Assembly: GCA_009728235.1 (NCBI GenBank)
Contig: WNZI01000005.1
Span: 93,237 to 157,236 of the forward strand
Reading direction: 5' to 3'
DNA: 64,000 bases
Source of the DNA: Vibrio cholerae
GTDB lineage: Bacteria > Actinomycetota > Actinomycetes > Actinomycetales > Micrococcaceae
The translations under genes and the position numbers were made by a program. This document shows positions 53,640 to 63,633 of the stretch, one piece after another; positions within the stretch are counted from its first letter, which is position 1; every line of letters starts with the position of its first letter. The notes beneath the pieces are model-generated. The model searched no databases and was not told the DNA's origin. It saw only the letters and a program-made list of their open reading frames with translations.

Positions 53640-56015
53640 ATGTCCAAGAAGCACATCAAGGTACCGTTGCGTCCCGACCACGAGGTGGTCCCGGTCGTGG
53701 AGAAGCCGTCGACGGCGGATGCCTCCACGGCACGACGCCGGCAATGGGGCGCCGAGCGTCGCTCCGAGCCGTTGTCGATCGTGCATCCGACGCCGTCGTC
53801 GCGGAAGATCGCCCTCGGGCGGTTGGCCATCGTCACCACGGTGCTGGCGTGGGTCACCTACATCGTCACGACCATCCTGCGGCAGTTCGCCAACAATCCC
53901 GATGCGGGCTTCCGGTTCCAGTTGGAGGCGGCGTCGTACCTGATCGTCGTCACGTTCCTGACCTTCTCCGCGCTCATGTACCTGCTGGCTCGCCAGGGCG
54001 CCCTCTATCGTTTCCGGGATCACCGGCGGGTGCCCCGTGGTGAGCTCGATCGCCACTTCGCCGACCACGACGAAGCCATCACCGTCCTCGTCCCCTCCTA
54101 CGCGGAGGAACCCGCCGTCGTCCGTGCCACGCTCTGGTCCGCCGCGCTGCAGGAGTTCCCGAACATCCGGGTGGTGCTCCTCCTCGACGACCCGCCGCAT
54201 CCCACCGACCCCGTGATCCGCCAGCGGCTGGACGCCACGAGGGCGCTCAGCTTCGAGATCGAGTCGGACCTGCTCGTGCCGTCGGCCCGTGCGACCGCCG
54301 CGCTGGCCGCGTTCGAGGCTGACCTCGCCGAGCGCGACGCCGACGCATCGCCGTCGTGCGAGGACCTCCCACCACTCATCGCGGCCTACGAGTCCGCGGC
54401 CGTCTGGCTCGAGGACATGGCCGACGCCGAGAAGGTGGAGGACCACGTGGACGAGTTCTTCGTGGACACCGTCGTGATGGGGCTGGCCCGCGAGCTGCGC
54501 CTGAACATCTACGCCCTCAAGGCCGCCCTCGCCCAGAACGAGTGCCCGGAGCCCGACCGCCTCCGGGAGCTGTACGTCCGGCTGGTCCGCATCTTCAACA
54601 CCCGTCTCGAGACCTTCGAGCGCAAGGCCTACGCCTCGCTCTCGCACGAGGCGAACAAGGCCATGAACCTCAACGCCTACATCTCCCTGATGGGCCAGCG
54701 CTGGCGCAAGGAGCAGGTCGCGACCGGCACGGTGCTGCGCCCCCTGGGAGACGGCGAGGGCGAGGACGACGACGACGTCCTGAACGTCCCCGACTCGACC
54801 TACCTGCTCACCCTCGACGCCGACTCCCTGCTGCTGCGCGACTACTGCGTCCGGCTGGTCCACCTGCTCGAGTCCCCCGGCAACGAACGCATCGCCGTGA
54901 CGCAGACGCCGTACTCGTCCTTCCGCGGAGCGCCCACGCGCATCGAGCGCGTGGCCGGCGCGTCGACCGACATCCAGCACATCCTGCACCAGGGCATGTC
55001 CTACTACGGAGCGACGTTCTGGGTCGGAGCCAACGCCGTCATCCGTAAGCGGGCCGTCGAGGACATCGTCGAGGTCGAGAACGTCGGCGGATTCGAGATC
55101 AAGACCTACATCCAGGACCGGACCGTCATCGAGGACACCGAGTCCAGCGTGGACCTCGGCACGCACGGCTGGACGCTCATGAACTACCCCGAGCGGCTCA
55201 GCTACAGTGCGACCCCGCCGGACTTCGGCTCGCTCGTCGTGCAGCGCCGACGGTGGGCGAACGGCGGGCTGCTGATCCTGCCGAAGCTGTGGACCCAGCT
55301 CCGACGACGCCGCCACCTCCGTGAGCAGGTCCTCCTGCGGGAGGTGCTGCTGCGGGTCAACTACATGGCGTCGATCGCCTGGGCGAGCTTCGGGCTGCTG
55401 TTCCTCCTCGCCTACCCCTACGACAGCAGGCTCCTGAGCCCTGTCGTCTTCCTCGCCGCGGCCCCCTACTTCCTGGCGATGGGCAGCGACCTCCGCGACT
55501 GCGGTCACCGCTTCTCGGACATCTTCCGGATCTACGGCTTCAACCTGGTGCTGCTGCCGGTGAACCTCGCCGGCGTCCTGAAGTCCATCCAGCAGGCCTT
55601 CACGGGTGACAAGATCCCGTTCGTCCGGACCCCGAAGGTCAAGGACCGCACGGCGGCGCCCGGCCTCTACGTCCTCATCCCGTACCTGATCGTGGCCTTC
55701 TCGGTGATCACGCTCGCGCGGGACGCGATCGAGCAGAACTGGGGCAACGCCGTCTTCGCCGGGCTGAACGCAGTCCTCGCGGCAGGCGCCATCCGCGCCT
55801 ACATCGGGATCAAGAACTCCGCCGTCGACATGTCACTCGGTGTCCTGAACTGGCTCTACGTGTCGCCCCGGGTGAAGAAGGTCGAGGAATCGAAGGTGAT
55901 CCCGAAGTCCGCCGAGGAGGCCGACTGGGAGTCGATCCTCTACTACGGGGACCGCCGCCTCAACCGGGACCTGCGCTCGGGCACCGACCGCCGTCGTCGG
56001 GCGCGCGCCGGCTAG
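53640..56015 (+). CDS. cellulose-synthase-like glycosyltransferase (GT2)
   Basis: 791 residues from the ATG at 53640 (GGGG upstream). Two N-terminal helices (~60-130), GT2 catalytic region with VPSYAEEPAVVRATLWSA, the LTLDADS motif (DXD, about residue 391), TVIEDTES and the processivity motif QRRRWANGG (about residue 533), then four or more C-terminal helices. A processive, membrane-embedded beta-glycan synthase. A 160-residue insert between the nucleotide motif and DXD is unusual. Flanked by a GH18 protein and a c-di-GMP enzyme, as in regulated exopolysaccharide loci. Confidence 0.87.
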   Translation: MSKKHIKVPLRPDHEVVPVVEKPSTADASTARRRQWGAERRSEPLSIVHPTPSSRKIALGRLAIVTTVLAWVTYIVTTILRQFANNPDAGFRFQLEAASYLIVVTFLTFSALMYLLARQGALYRFRDHRRVPRGELDRHFADHDEAITVLVPSYAEEPAVVRATLWSAALQEFPNIRVVLLLDDPPHPTDPVIRQRLDATRALSFEIESDLLVPSARATAALAAFEADLAERDADASPSCEDLPPLIAAYESAAVWLEDMADAEKVEDHVDEFFVDTVVMGLARELRLNIYALKAALAQNECPEPDRLRELYVRLVRIFNTRLETFERKAYASLSHEANKAMNLNAYISLMGQRWRKEQVATGTVLRPLGDGEGEDDDDVLNVPDSTYLLTLDADSLLLRDYCVRLVHLLESPGNERIAVTQTPYSSFRGAPTRIERVAGASTDIQHILHQGMSYYGATFWVGANAVIRKRAVEDIVEVENVGGFEIKTYIQDRTVIEDTESSVDLGTHGWTLMNYPERLSYSATPPDFGSLVVQRRRWANGGLLILPKLWTQLRRRRHLREQVLLREVLLRVNYMASIAWASFGLLFLLAYPYDSRLLSPVVFLAAAPYFLAMGSDLRDCGHRFSDIFRIYGFNLVLLPVNLAGVLKSIQQAFTGDKIPFVRTPKVKDRTAAPGLYVLIPYLIVAFSVITLARDAIEQNWGNAVFAGLNAVLAAGAIRAYIGIKNSAVDMSLGVLNWLYVSPRVKKVEESKVIPKSAEEADWESILYYGDRRLNRDLRSGTDRRRRARAG

Positions 56016-56196
56016 GAACGTCCTCCCCCTGGAGCGTGACAACCCGCGGGATCGGGCCCCGCGGCCGGGCCCTGGCGTTCCGGCTGCGACGGAAGGGACG
56101 CCGGACGCGGTATATTCGGCGGAAGGCCGGTCAGCTGGACCGAGACGGCTCTCGGTCCTCTTCTCCTGCACCATGTTCTCGTCGGGGAGTTAGTCA

Positions 56197-58766
56197 GTGG
56201 CTGGTCACGATCACCAGGATCCGCCCCGGCCCGACATGCCCGCCCACCCGGGGGTCCCCGACCGCAGCCTCAGCCGCCACGACCTCTTCGAGTCGATCGT
56301 GGTCAACGCCAATGACGTGGTGCTGGTCACCGAGGCCGAACCCATAGACCTGGCCCACGGCGGGCCGAAGGTCCTCTACGTCAACCCGGCCTTCACCCGC
56401 ATGACGGGCTACTCCTCGGAGGAGATCGTGGGCAGGACCCCACGGATCCTGCAGTCACCCTCGACCGATCGGGCGGAGCTGGACCGGCTCCGGGCCGCCC
56501 TGAAGGCGTGGGAGCCGGTGGAGGTGGAGCTCCTGAACGTGCGCAAGGACGGCGTCGAGTTCTGGGTGCAGATCAACATCACCCCGGTGACGAACGCGGA
56601 CGGGTGGTACACGCACTGGGTGGCGGTCCAGCGGGACATCACGGCCCGCAAGCACCGCGAGTCCGCGCTGCGCACCCTGCTGGAGAGCACCTCGGACCTC
56701 ATGGTCCTGGTGGGTGCCGAGCACGAGATGCTGGCGGTCAGCGCCACGTCGATGCGACTGCTGGGCGCCCCCGCCCAGGAGCTGACCGGCCGGAGCGTGG
56801 CCGACCTGGTCCACCCGGAAGACCTTCCCCTGCTGGCCGACCTGCTGGCGCCGGCACCCCCGCTGCGCTTCGGCCGTGGCGCGACGGCCGAACTGCGGTT
56901 GCGGCGCACGGACGGGCAATGGCGATGGTTCGACGTGAGCGCCGTCGATCCCGGGGACCAGGCGGGGCAGGGATCCCCGCCCGAGGAAGTGCGGCTCGCA
57001 CTCGCCTGCGCCGACATCACCGAGTTCAAGCAGGCACAGGAATCGCTCGCCGAGCTCAACCGACGTTTCCGCAGCGCCTTCGACGATGCACCCATCGGGA
57101 TGGCGATCACCTCGCCGGCGGGGCGGTTCCTCCAGGTCAACCGCGCACTCGCGGACCTGCTGGGTCACTCGGAGGACACCCTGCTGAGCCTGTCGGTCCA
57201 GGATGTGACCCACCCCGAGGACACCCCGCATGGTGCCCGTCAACGGCAGTCCCTGCTGCGGGGAACCCGGACACGGCACCAGCACGAGACCCGGTTCCTG
57301 CACGCCGACGGCTCGGTCGTGGGAATCCTCCACTCCTCCTCCGCGGTCCGCGGCGCGGACGGCCGTCCGACGCTGTTCATCGACCACGTGGAGGACGTCA
57401 CCGACCGGCGGGTGTTCGAGGCGAGGCTGCAGCACCAGGCGCTCCATGATCCCCTGACCGCGCTGCCCAACCGGGCCCTGTTCATGGACAGGCTGCACCA
57501 GGCGCTGCAGGTGGACGACAGCGGCACCGGGAACCCCTCCCGGGTCGCCGTCATGTTCTGTGACCTCGACCGTTTCAAGTCCATCAACGACACCCATGGT
57601 CACCAGGTCGGGGACATCGTCCTCACGGCGATCGCAACCCGCTTCCGGGACGCCGTCGGGCAGGGCGGCACGGTGGCGCGGCTGGGTGGCGACGAGCTCG
57701 TGGTGCTCTGTCCCGATGTGACCGCCCAGGAGGCCGCGTCGGTCGCCGACCGGTTGATGGCGTCACTGCGCGAACCGATCTCCGTGCAGGGTGAGGAGCT
57801 GAGGGTCACCGCGTCGGTGGGCATCGCCCTCTCAGGAAACGGCCGGACGACGGCGGAACAGCTCCTCCGGGACAGCGACGACGCGATGTACCAGGCCAAG
57901 GATGCCGGGCGTGACCGGTCGGTGCTCCACGATCCTGCCCACGGGGTCCAGCTGCGCCGTCGCCTGCAACTCGAGAACGAGCTCCCCCGCGCCATCGACG
58001 AGGGTCAGTTGCGGTTGCACTACCAACCGCAGGTGGACCTGACGGAAGGCTCGGTGATCGGCCTGGAGGCACTCGTCCGCTGGCAGCATCCGCAGCTCGG
58101 CCTGCTGATGCCCGGGGATTTCATCGACGTCGCGGAGAGCGCCGGCTTCATGCGCGAGCTCGGACGGTGGGTGCTGCGCGAAGCCGTCGCGAAGGCGGCC
58201 GTGGACCACCGCGCGCAGCTCGAACTCCAGGGGGAGGGCCCGACGCACGGGGCCCCGGGGCTGCCGGTTCCGGTGGTGTGGGTCAACGTGTCGGCGTCGG
58301 AACTCGACGATCCGACCTTCGCTGCGACCGTCGAGAAGGTCCTGCTGGACGAGGGACTGCCGGGCGGGGCGATCGGGCTCGAGATCACCGAGAGCGTGCT
58401 CATGAGCGATCTGAATCGGGTGAACCTGGTGCTGACGCAGTTGCGGACCATCGACATCAGGCTCGCCATCGACGACTTCGGCACCGGGTACTCCTCCCTG
58501 TCCTACATCGCCCAGTTCCCGGTGACCACCGTGAAGATCGATGCCTCCTTCATCGCAGGGCTCGACGACCCCGACCGCGCCGGGAGTCCTTCGCGGTGGT
58601 GACGTCCGTGATCGGCCTCGCCCACGCACTGCGCCTGACCGTGATCGCCGAGGGCATCGAGACGACCACCCAGGCACTGATCCTGCACGGCCTCGGCTGC
58701 GACCAGGGTCAGGGCTACCTCTATGGCCGGCCTGCCGCGATGCCGGCGCCGGCCGTCGCAGGCTGA
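56197..58766 (+). pseudogene. PAS-GGDEF-EAL c-di-GMP protein, frameshifted
   Basis: About 857 residues when repaired; start GTG at 56197 with GGGGAG upstream. Three PAS domains (about 25-150, 155-285, 290-410), a GGDEF domain with the variant core RLGGDEL (about residue 498) and an EAL domain with LEALVRWQHP (about residue 623), NVSASE, EITES and IDDFGTGYSS. The last ~60 residues are in another frame (FAVVTSVIGLAHALRLTVIAEGIETTTQ). The break at about 58577 is ACCGCGCCGG for ACCGGCGCCGG, the same one-base loss as in the permease at 3618. Likely a bifunctional or phosphodiesterase protein regulating the adjacent glycan synthase. Confidence 0.86.
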
Positions 58767-58775
58767 CGTGGGACC

Positions 58776-60238
58776 TCAGGTACCGCAGTAGGTCGTGTAG
58801 GCGCCGAAGTCGTCCGGCGCGCCGGCCGCGTACCGCTCCAGCCCCGGCCGCTCGTCGAAAGGCCTCGTGACGACGTCGACGAGCCGGTCCAGCGGTTCGA
58901 GGTTCCCAGCGGTCGCGGCGTCCAGCGCCTCCTCCACGAGGTGGTTCCGCGGGATGTACACGGGATTGACGCGGTCCATGGCGTCGGCGTCCGGTCCGAG
59001 CGGCAACCACGCCCGGCCCACGCGTCGAAGGCCGCGACGTCGAGCACCTTGTCGCGGGCGGGGCGGGCGTCACCGCGGACCACCGAACCCAGGCCTCGGA
59101 AGAACGACGTGTAGTCCACGTGGTTGTCCTGCAGCAGCGCAAGGACATCGTTCGCCAGGGCCGATGCCGTCTCGTCGTCGACGTCGTCGGGCAACCCCAG
59201 CTTGGCCTTCATGCCGGCGAGCCAGGCACTGCTGTAGCGGGGGCGGAACGTCTCCAACGCACCGACCGCCAGCGCGATGCCCTGTTCCTGGTCGGCGTCG
59301 ATGAGCGGCAACAGCGTCTCGGCGAGGCGGGCGAGGTTCCACTCGGCGACGAGCGGCTGGTTGGCGTAGGCGTAGCGGCCGCCGCGGTCGATGGAGCTGT
59401 AGAGAGCCGAGTAGTCGAAGACGTCCAGAAAGGCGCAGGGCCCGTAGTCGATGCTCTCACCCGAGATGGTCATGTTGTCCGTGTTCATCACACCGTGGAC
59501 GAACCCGGCGAGCATCCAGTGCGCCACGAGCGATGCCTGCGCGCCGAGGACGGCCTCGAAGAGTGCGAGGTAGGGCCGCTCGGCGTGGGCGGCGTCGGGG
59601 TGGTGGCGGCTGATCGCATGGTCGGCGAGACGCTTGAGGAGGTCCGGGTCACCGCTCGCCGCCGCGTACTGGAAGCTGCCGACCCGGAGGTGGCTGCTCG
59701 CGACACGAGCCAGGAGGGCACCAGGGAGCATGGTCTCGCGGCGCACCTGGCGACCCGTCGCGACGACGGCGAGGGAGCGGGTGGTCGGTATCCCGAGGGC
59801 CTGCATCGCCTCGCTCACGATGTACTCGCGGAGCATCGGGCCGACGACGGCGAGGCCGTCGCCGCCCCGGGCGAAGGGCGTGCGGCCGGAACCCTTGAGG
59901 TGGACGTCCCGCAGTCGGCCGGAGGCGTCGGTGATCTCGCCGAGCAGGAGTGCCCGGCCGTCGCCGAGCCGGGGGTTGAAGCTACCGAACTGGTGGCCGG
60001 AATAGGCCTGGGCCACCGGCGTCGCGCCGTCGGGAACGGAGGCCCCGACCAGCAGGGCCAACCCGTCGGGTGACCGGAGGAACCCCGGATCGAGGCCCAG
60101 TTCTGCGGCGAGGGGTTCGTTCAGGGCGAGGAGCCGGGGCTCGGGCGCCGCGTCCGCCTGCCACGCCACCGCCATCTCCGGCAGCTCCCGCGCGAATCGA
60201 CTGTCGAAGGTGACCCTGGACTCTGTAGGCACGCTCAT
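58776..60238 (-). pseudogene. selO: SelO (YdiU) family protein AMPylase, frameshifted
   Basis: About 487 residues when repaired, normal for SelO. Pseudokinase motifs: [85 protein letters not shown]. SelO transfers AMP to proteins during redox stress. The break is near 59016, where GCCGGGCG stands for GCCCGGGCG; restoring one base joins it to [33 protein letters not shown] lies only two bases before the ATG at 60238, so the GTG six bases on (60232) may be the real start. Confidence 0.86.
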
Positions 60239-60388
60239 TTCTCCACCGTACGCCTCGTCACCGGCGGCCGACATTCCTCGTCGATCGGCGCCCCCGCCCC
60301 TGATTCCGTAGCCGGAGCAGGTCGGTTGCCCTAAACTCGTAAGCCACCTGACTTCCCGGGTGCAGAGGCGGAATCGAAGGAGATCAGC

Positions 60389-60571
60389 ATGGGCATCAGC
60401 AACATGGTCAAGAACGCAGCCGGACGATATCTCGGCAGGTCCGGCACGGGCACCACCCCGACCGCCGGGCGCACGGGAACCGGCGGGACGAAGGCCGGCG
60501 GCAGGGGTACGCCCGTTCCTTCCGGCAAGGTCGGTGGCGTCCTCCGCGGTCTTCTCAACCGTCGTCGCTAG
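60389..60571 (+). CDS. small basic protein, 60 residues
   Basis: [16 protein letters not shown] followed by a Gly/Thr-rich middle and an Arg-rich end ([10 protein letters not shown]). The AAGGAGAT ribosome site 6 bases before the ATG is one of the strongest in the window, which supports a real gene. An amphipathic helix at each end flanks a flexible centre. No family recognised. Lies between selO and the FrnE-like gene. Confidence 0.65.
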   Translation: MGISNMVKNAAGRYLGRSGTGTTPTAGRTGTGGTKAGGRGTPVPSGKVGGVLRGLLNRRR

Positions 60572-60633
60572 GTGCTGACGTCCGGGCCCCTCCTGCGGGA
60601 ATAGGGCCCGGGCGCCCGTTCGTTGCGACAAGC

Positions 60634-61329
60634 ATGCAGATAGAGATTTGGTCCGATGTGAAGTGCCCATGGTGCTACGTGGGCAAGCGCCGCTTCGAGA
60701 AGGCGCTGGCCGGCTTCCCGCACCGGGACAGTGTCGAGGTCACCTGGAAGAGCTACCAGCTGGACCCTGACCTCCCCGACCACTACGACGGGACCGAGGA
60801 GCAATACCTCTCGGAACGCAAGGGCATCGCCCCGGAGCAGCTCCGCAAGATGTGGCAGCACCTCGCCCAGCAGGCCGAGGGAGAGGGCCTGAACTTCGAC
60901 TTCGACCGGATCGTCGTCGGCAACAGCTTCACGGCGCACCGCTTCCTGCGCCTTGCCAGGACCCACGGCGCGGGCGACGCCGCCAAGGAGGCCGTGATGT
61001 CGGCCCACTTCGAGCAGGGCCTCGACACCTCCGACCCCGACGTGCTCGTGGCGCTCGGCTCTGCCGTCGGTCTGGACGAGGCCGAGATCCGCGAGACGAT
61101 CGCCGGCGACCGCTTCGCCGAGGACGTCCGGCAGGACATCGAGGAGGCGCGGACCCTCGGTGTGCAGGGCGTCCCGTTCTTCGTCATCGACCGCACGTAC
61201 GGGATCTCCGGGGCCCAGCCCGCGGAACTGTTCCGGCAGGCACTCGACCAGGCGTGGCAGGAAGCCAATCCACTGGTGTCCCTGACGCCGTCGGCCGACG
61301 GCCGGGCCTGCGGGCCCGACGGCTGCTAG
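60634..61329 (+). CDS. DsbA-family oxidoreductase (FrnE-like)
   Basis: 231 residues with the thioredoxin-fold active site CPWC (residues 11-14) after IEIWSDVK, the helical insert [24 protein letters not shown] and the cis-Pro loop [15 protein letters not shown]. FrnE-type proteins are cytoplasmic disulfide enzymes, linked to oxidative stress. No signal peptide. Convergent with the small gene at 61326 (4-base overlap). Confidence 0.9.
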   Translation: MQIEIWSDVKCPWCYVGKRRFEKALAGFPHRDSVEVTWKSYQLDPDLPDHYDGTEEQYLSERKGIAPEQLRKMWQHLAQQAEGEGLNFDFDRIVVGNSFTAHRFLRLARTHGAGDAAKEAVMSAHFEQGLDTSDPDVLVALGSAVGLDEAEIRETIAGDRFAEDVRQDIEEARTLGVQGVPFFVIDRTYGISGAQPAELFRQALDQAWQEANPLVSLTPSADGRACGPDGC

Positions 61330-61568
61330 CGGTCCCCGGTCCCGGGACGACGGCGGCCCCGCGCCGCGCCTGCTGCGGGGGCCGAGCCCTCGGCGAGCTT
61401 CCGGAGTTCGTCCTGCACCCGGGCCAGCTCCTGACGGCGCCTTTCCTGTCGTTCTCCGGCGTCCGGCCCGCGGTGACGCCGGGGCTCGGTCCGAGGTGGT
61501 GCAGGCTCGACCCGGGGTTCCGCGTCCTCACCCTGCAGTGGATCGAAAAACAGTCCTTCACGATGCAT
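61326..61568 (-). CDS. small Arg-rich helical protein, 80 residues
   Basis: Start MHREGLFFDPLQGED with GGAGGAG 7 bases upstream, so translation is likely. The middle is a charged helix RQERRRQELARVQDELRKLAEG with coiled-coil-like spacing; the end is Gly/Arg-rich. Function unknown. Confidence 0.55.
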   Translation of the reverse strand: MHREGLFFDPLQGEDAEPRVEPAPPRTEPRRHRGPDAGERQERRRQELARVQDELRKLAEGSAPAAGAARGRRRPGTGDR

Positions 61569-61687
61569 TGGAACTCCTCCGGCTTCAGTAGCTCCTCCGA
61601 CCCTAGCCGGGCCGTGTTTCCAGTGTCTTTCGTCCCGGCCGGACCGACCGGAGGAATGGCGCCGGCCCGGACATGGTTCCTGTCCGT

Positions 61688-62665
61688 ATGCCCCTTCCCT
61701 TTGAGCGCGTGTCCATCCTCGACAGGGCGCAGTCCCTCCACGGCAGGTCCGAGGCGGACACCCTCCGCCGGGTGATCGAGCGGGGCCGACGCGCAGAGGA
61801 ACTGGGATACCACCGCTTCTGGGTCGCGGAACACCACGGCGTCCCAGGAATAGCGGGTTCCGCGCCGGCAGTACTCGTCGCCGCCATCGCCATGGCCACG
61901 ACGAGGATCCGCCTCGGCACGGGTGGCATCATGTTGCCGAATCACCAGCCGCTCGTGGTCGCGGAGCAGGCTGCGACCCTGGCTGCGCTGTCCGACGGCC
62001 GGTTCGACCTGGGCCTGGGCCGGTCGCTCGGTTTCACGCAGGCGGTCCGGTCGGCCCTCCGGGCAGGGAAGGAGGACGCCGACCGCTTCGAGGGCGACAT
62101 CGCCGAACTGCTGGCGTTCCTCGACGGGTCGGCGTCGGTCACGGCCCGCCCGCAGGACTCCGGGCGGACGCCCGTCTTCGTCCTGGCGACCGGGCAGGGC
62201 GTGGACATCGCCGCACGGGCCGGCCTCGCCGTCGTCCTCGGGGGTCCCGCGCTCTTCCGGGAATCGAACCCAGCCCTCGAGTGGTACCGCGAAGCGTTCC
62301 AGCCGTCGTCGTGGTGGGACGAGCCGCACGTCACGGTGTCGCTGAACGTCGCGGTCGCCGCGACCACGCAGGCGGCCCGGGACCTGCTGCTGCCCGAGGC
62401 CCAGGCGCTCGCGGTGTCACGGACGAAGGGATACTTCCCCCCGCTCGAGGCGCCCCGTTCCGATGCCCTGCCGGCACGCGAGGCCGGGCTGATCGCCGAA
62501 TCGCTGGGCGGGGCGGTCTACGGGACTCCCGCCGAGGTCGAGGAGCAGCTGGCCGCACTCCAGCTGCGCACCGGAGCCGATGAACTGCTGGTCAGCGGGG
62601 GTGCATTCGATCAGGAGGCCCGGCTGCGCTCCGATGAACTTCTCGCGCAGCTCCTGCCGGCCTAG
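61688..62665 (+). CDS. luciferase-like monooxygenase (LLM class)
   Basis: 325 residues from the Met at 61688 (MPLPFERVSILDRA); a Met five codons upstream is possible. Bacterial-luciferase-like TIM barrel: EELGYHRFWVAEHHGVPG, RIRLGTGGIMLPNHQPLVVAEQAATLAALSDGRFDLGLGRS and GTPAEVEEQLAALQLRTGADELLVS. Uses reduced flavin (FMN or F420). Substrate unknown. Confidence 0.87.
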   Translation: MPLPFERVSILDRAQSLHGRSEADTLRRVIERGRRAEELGYHRFWVAEHHGVPGIAGSAPAVLVAAIAMATTRIRLGTGGIMLPNHQPLVVAEQAATLAALSDGRFDLGLGRSLGFTQAVRSALRAGKEDADRFEGDIAELLAFLDGSASVTARPQDSGRTPVFVLATGQGVDIAARAGLAVVLGGPALFRESNPALEWYREAFQPSSWWDEPHVTVSLNVAVAATTQAARDLLLPEAQALAVSRTKGYFPPLEAPRSDALPAREAGLIAESLGGAVYGTPAEVEEQLAALQLRTGADELLVSGGAFDQEARLRSDELLAQLLPA

Positions 62666-62907
62666 TTCGAGTAGGTGTAGCGCCCGCCGAGTCGAACGGT
62701 CGGCATGGTGCTCGTGACGTAGCTGTTCCGAGCCCTTTCGCGGGATTCGGGTGCTGACACCGGGGCAGTGGTCGTCACATAGGTCCCCTCGGACACCGGC
62801 TGGGGCCTGATGCTCGTGACGTATCGTCCGCCAGGCGTTGCAGGAGCGACGGAGGGGGGAGAAGTCACAGGTCGGAGGGTCGGGGTCGGGCGGTCCATGA
62901 GTGTCAT
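62662..62907 (-). CDS. small protein with repeated YVT units
   Basis: 81 residues from the ATG at 62907 with AAGGA upstream. Contains four spaced aromatic-Thr units: GGRYVTS, GTYVTTT, NSYVTST and GGRYTYS, separated by Pro/Ser/Val-rich spacers of about 9-14 residues. No signal peptide or helix. The 4-base overlap with the convergent monooxygenase leaves no terminator. It follows the Fur gene on the same strand and might be regulated with it. No family recognised. Confidence 0.55.
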   Translation of the reverse strand: MTLMDRPTPTLRPVTSPPSVAPATPGGRYVTSIRPQPVSEGTYVTTTAPVSAPESRERARNSYVTSTMPTVRLGGRYTYSN

Positions 62908-63041
62908 GTCTGTTCCTTCGGTGGGCGCGCTGGGCGCGCGGATCTGGCGGGCTGCGGGGCCCCGGGAGGCTTTGGCGGCCCGACGCGGGCATGGTGGAAC
63001 TCGACGGGTCGTCACGATGGACCACCCGCTCGGAAAGGGGA

Positions 63042-63506
63042 TCAGTCGGTGGTGTCCGGGCCGGTACTGCTCTGGCAGTCCTCGCAGAGACCGTTGAACG
63101 TCACTTCTGCTGCGAAGACGGTGAAACCCGACGCATCCGACGGAGTCAGGCACGGAGCCGCTCCGATGACGCAGTCGACGTCCCTGATGGCACCGCAGCG
63201 GATGCACACCAGGTGATGGTGGTTGTCGCCGACCCTGCATTCGAACAGGGCTGGGGAGCCCTGTGGATCGAATCGGCGCACGAGCCCCGCCCCGGTGAAG
63301 GCGGCGAGAATCCCGTAGACGGCCTGGGCGGAGGATCCCTTGAGGAACGACCGGACCTTCTCCGTGACCTGCTCCGCGCTCGAGTGGGGGTTGTCCTGCA
63401 GGACTTCCAGCACGGCGACGCGAGGAGCAGTCACCTTGAGCCCGGATGCCCGGATGGACTGCCGCAGCATGTCCGTTCGCGAGCCGGGTTCCGTCGAAAG
63501 CACCAT
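63042..63506 (-). CDS. Fur-family metalloregulator
   Basis: 154 residues. Winged helix SIRASGLKVTAPRVAVLEVLQDNPHSSAEQVTEKVR followed by a dimerisation domain with the metal motif HHHLVCIRCG and a C-terminal LCEDCQ pair. The short, FurA/PerR-like form and the absence of the extra acid motif of iron Fur suggest peroxide or iron sensing. A palindrome at 63527-63543 lies upstream, so it is probably self-regulated. No catalase gene is next to it, unlike most FurA. Confidence 0.9.
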   Translation of the reverse strand: MVLSTEPGSRTDMLRQSIRASGLKVTAPRVAVLEVLQDNPHSSAEQVTEKVRSFLKGSSAQAVYGILAAFTGAGLVRRFDPQGSPALFECRVGDNHHHLVCIRCGAIRDVDCVIGAAPCLTPSDASGFTVFAAEVTFNGLCEDCQSSTGPDTTD

Positions 63507-63526
63507 GGTTATCAGCGTACGGGTTG

Positions 63527-63543
63527 TTTTGAGTGATTCAAAA
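63527..63543. promoter_or_regulatory. Fur box upstream of the Fur-family gene
   Basis: TTTTGA-GTGAT-TCAAAA: perfect 6-bp arms around five bases, 21-37 bases before the fur start in an AT-rich patch. Shape and place match an autoregulatory FurA/PerR site. Confidence 0.62.
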
Positions 63544-63633
63544 TAAGACCGGCGTCGGATGGATCACAGTAGGCTCGCGATCCGTCCTCCCCGTGGCACA
63601 CGGGGCGTTCCAGCGTTTCGTCGCCGCATGCGG

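Noticed and set aside
53514..55508. 664-residue minus-strand frame
   Set aside because: Lies opposite the glycosyltransferase catalytic region, whose motifs are unmistakable. The antisense product is Val/Asp/Arg-rich and lacks any domain.
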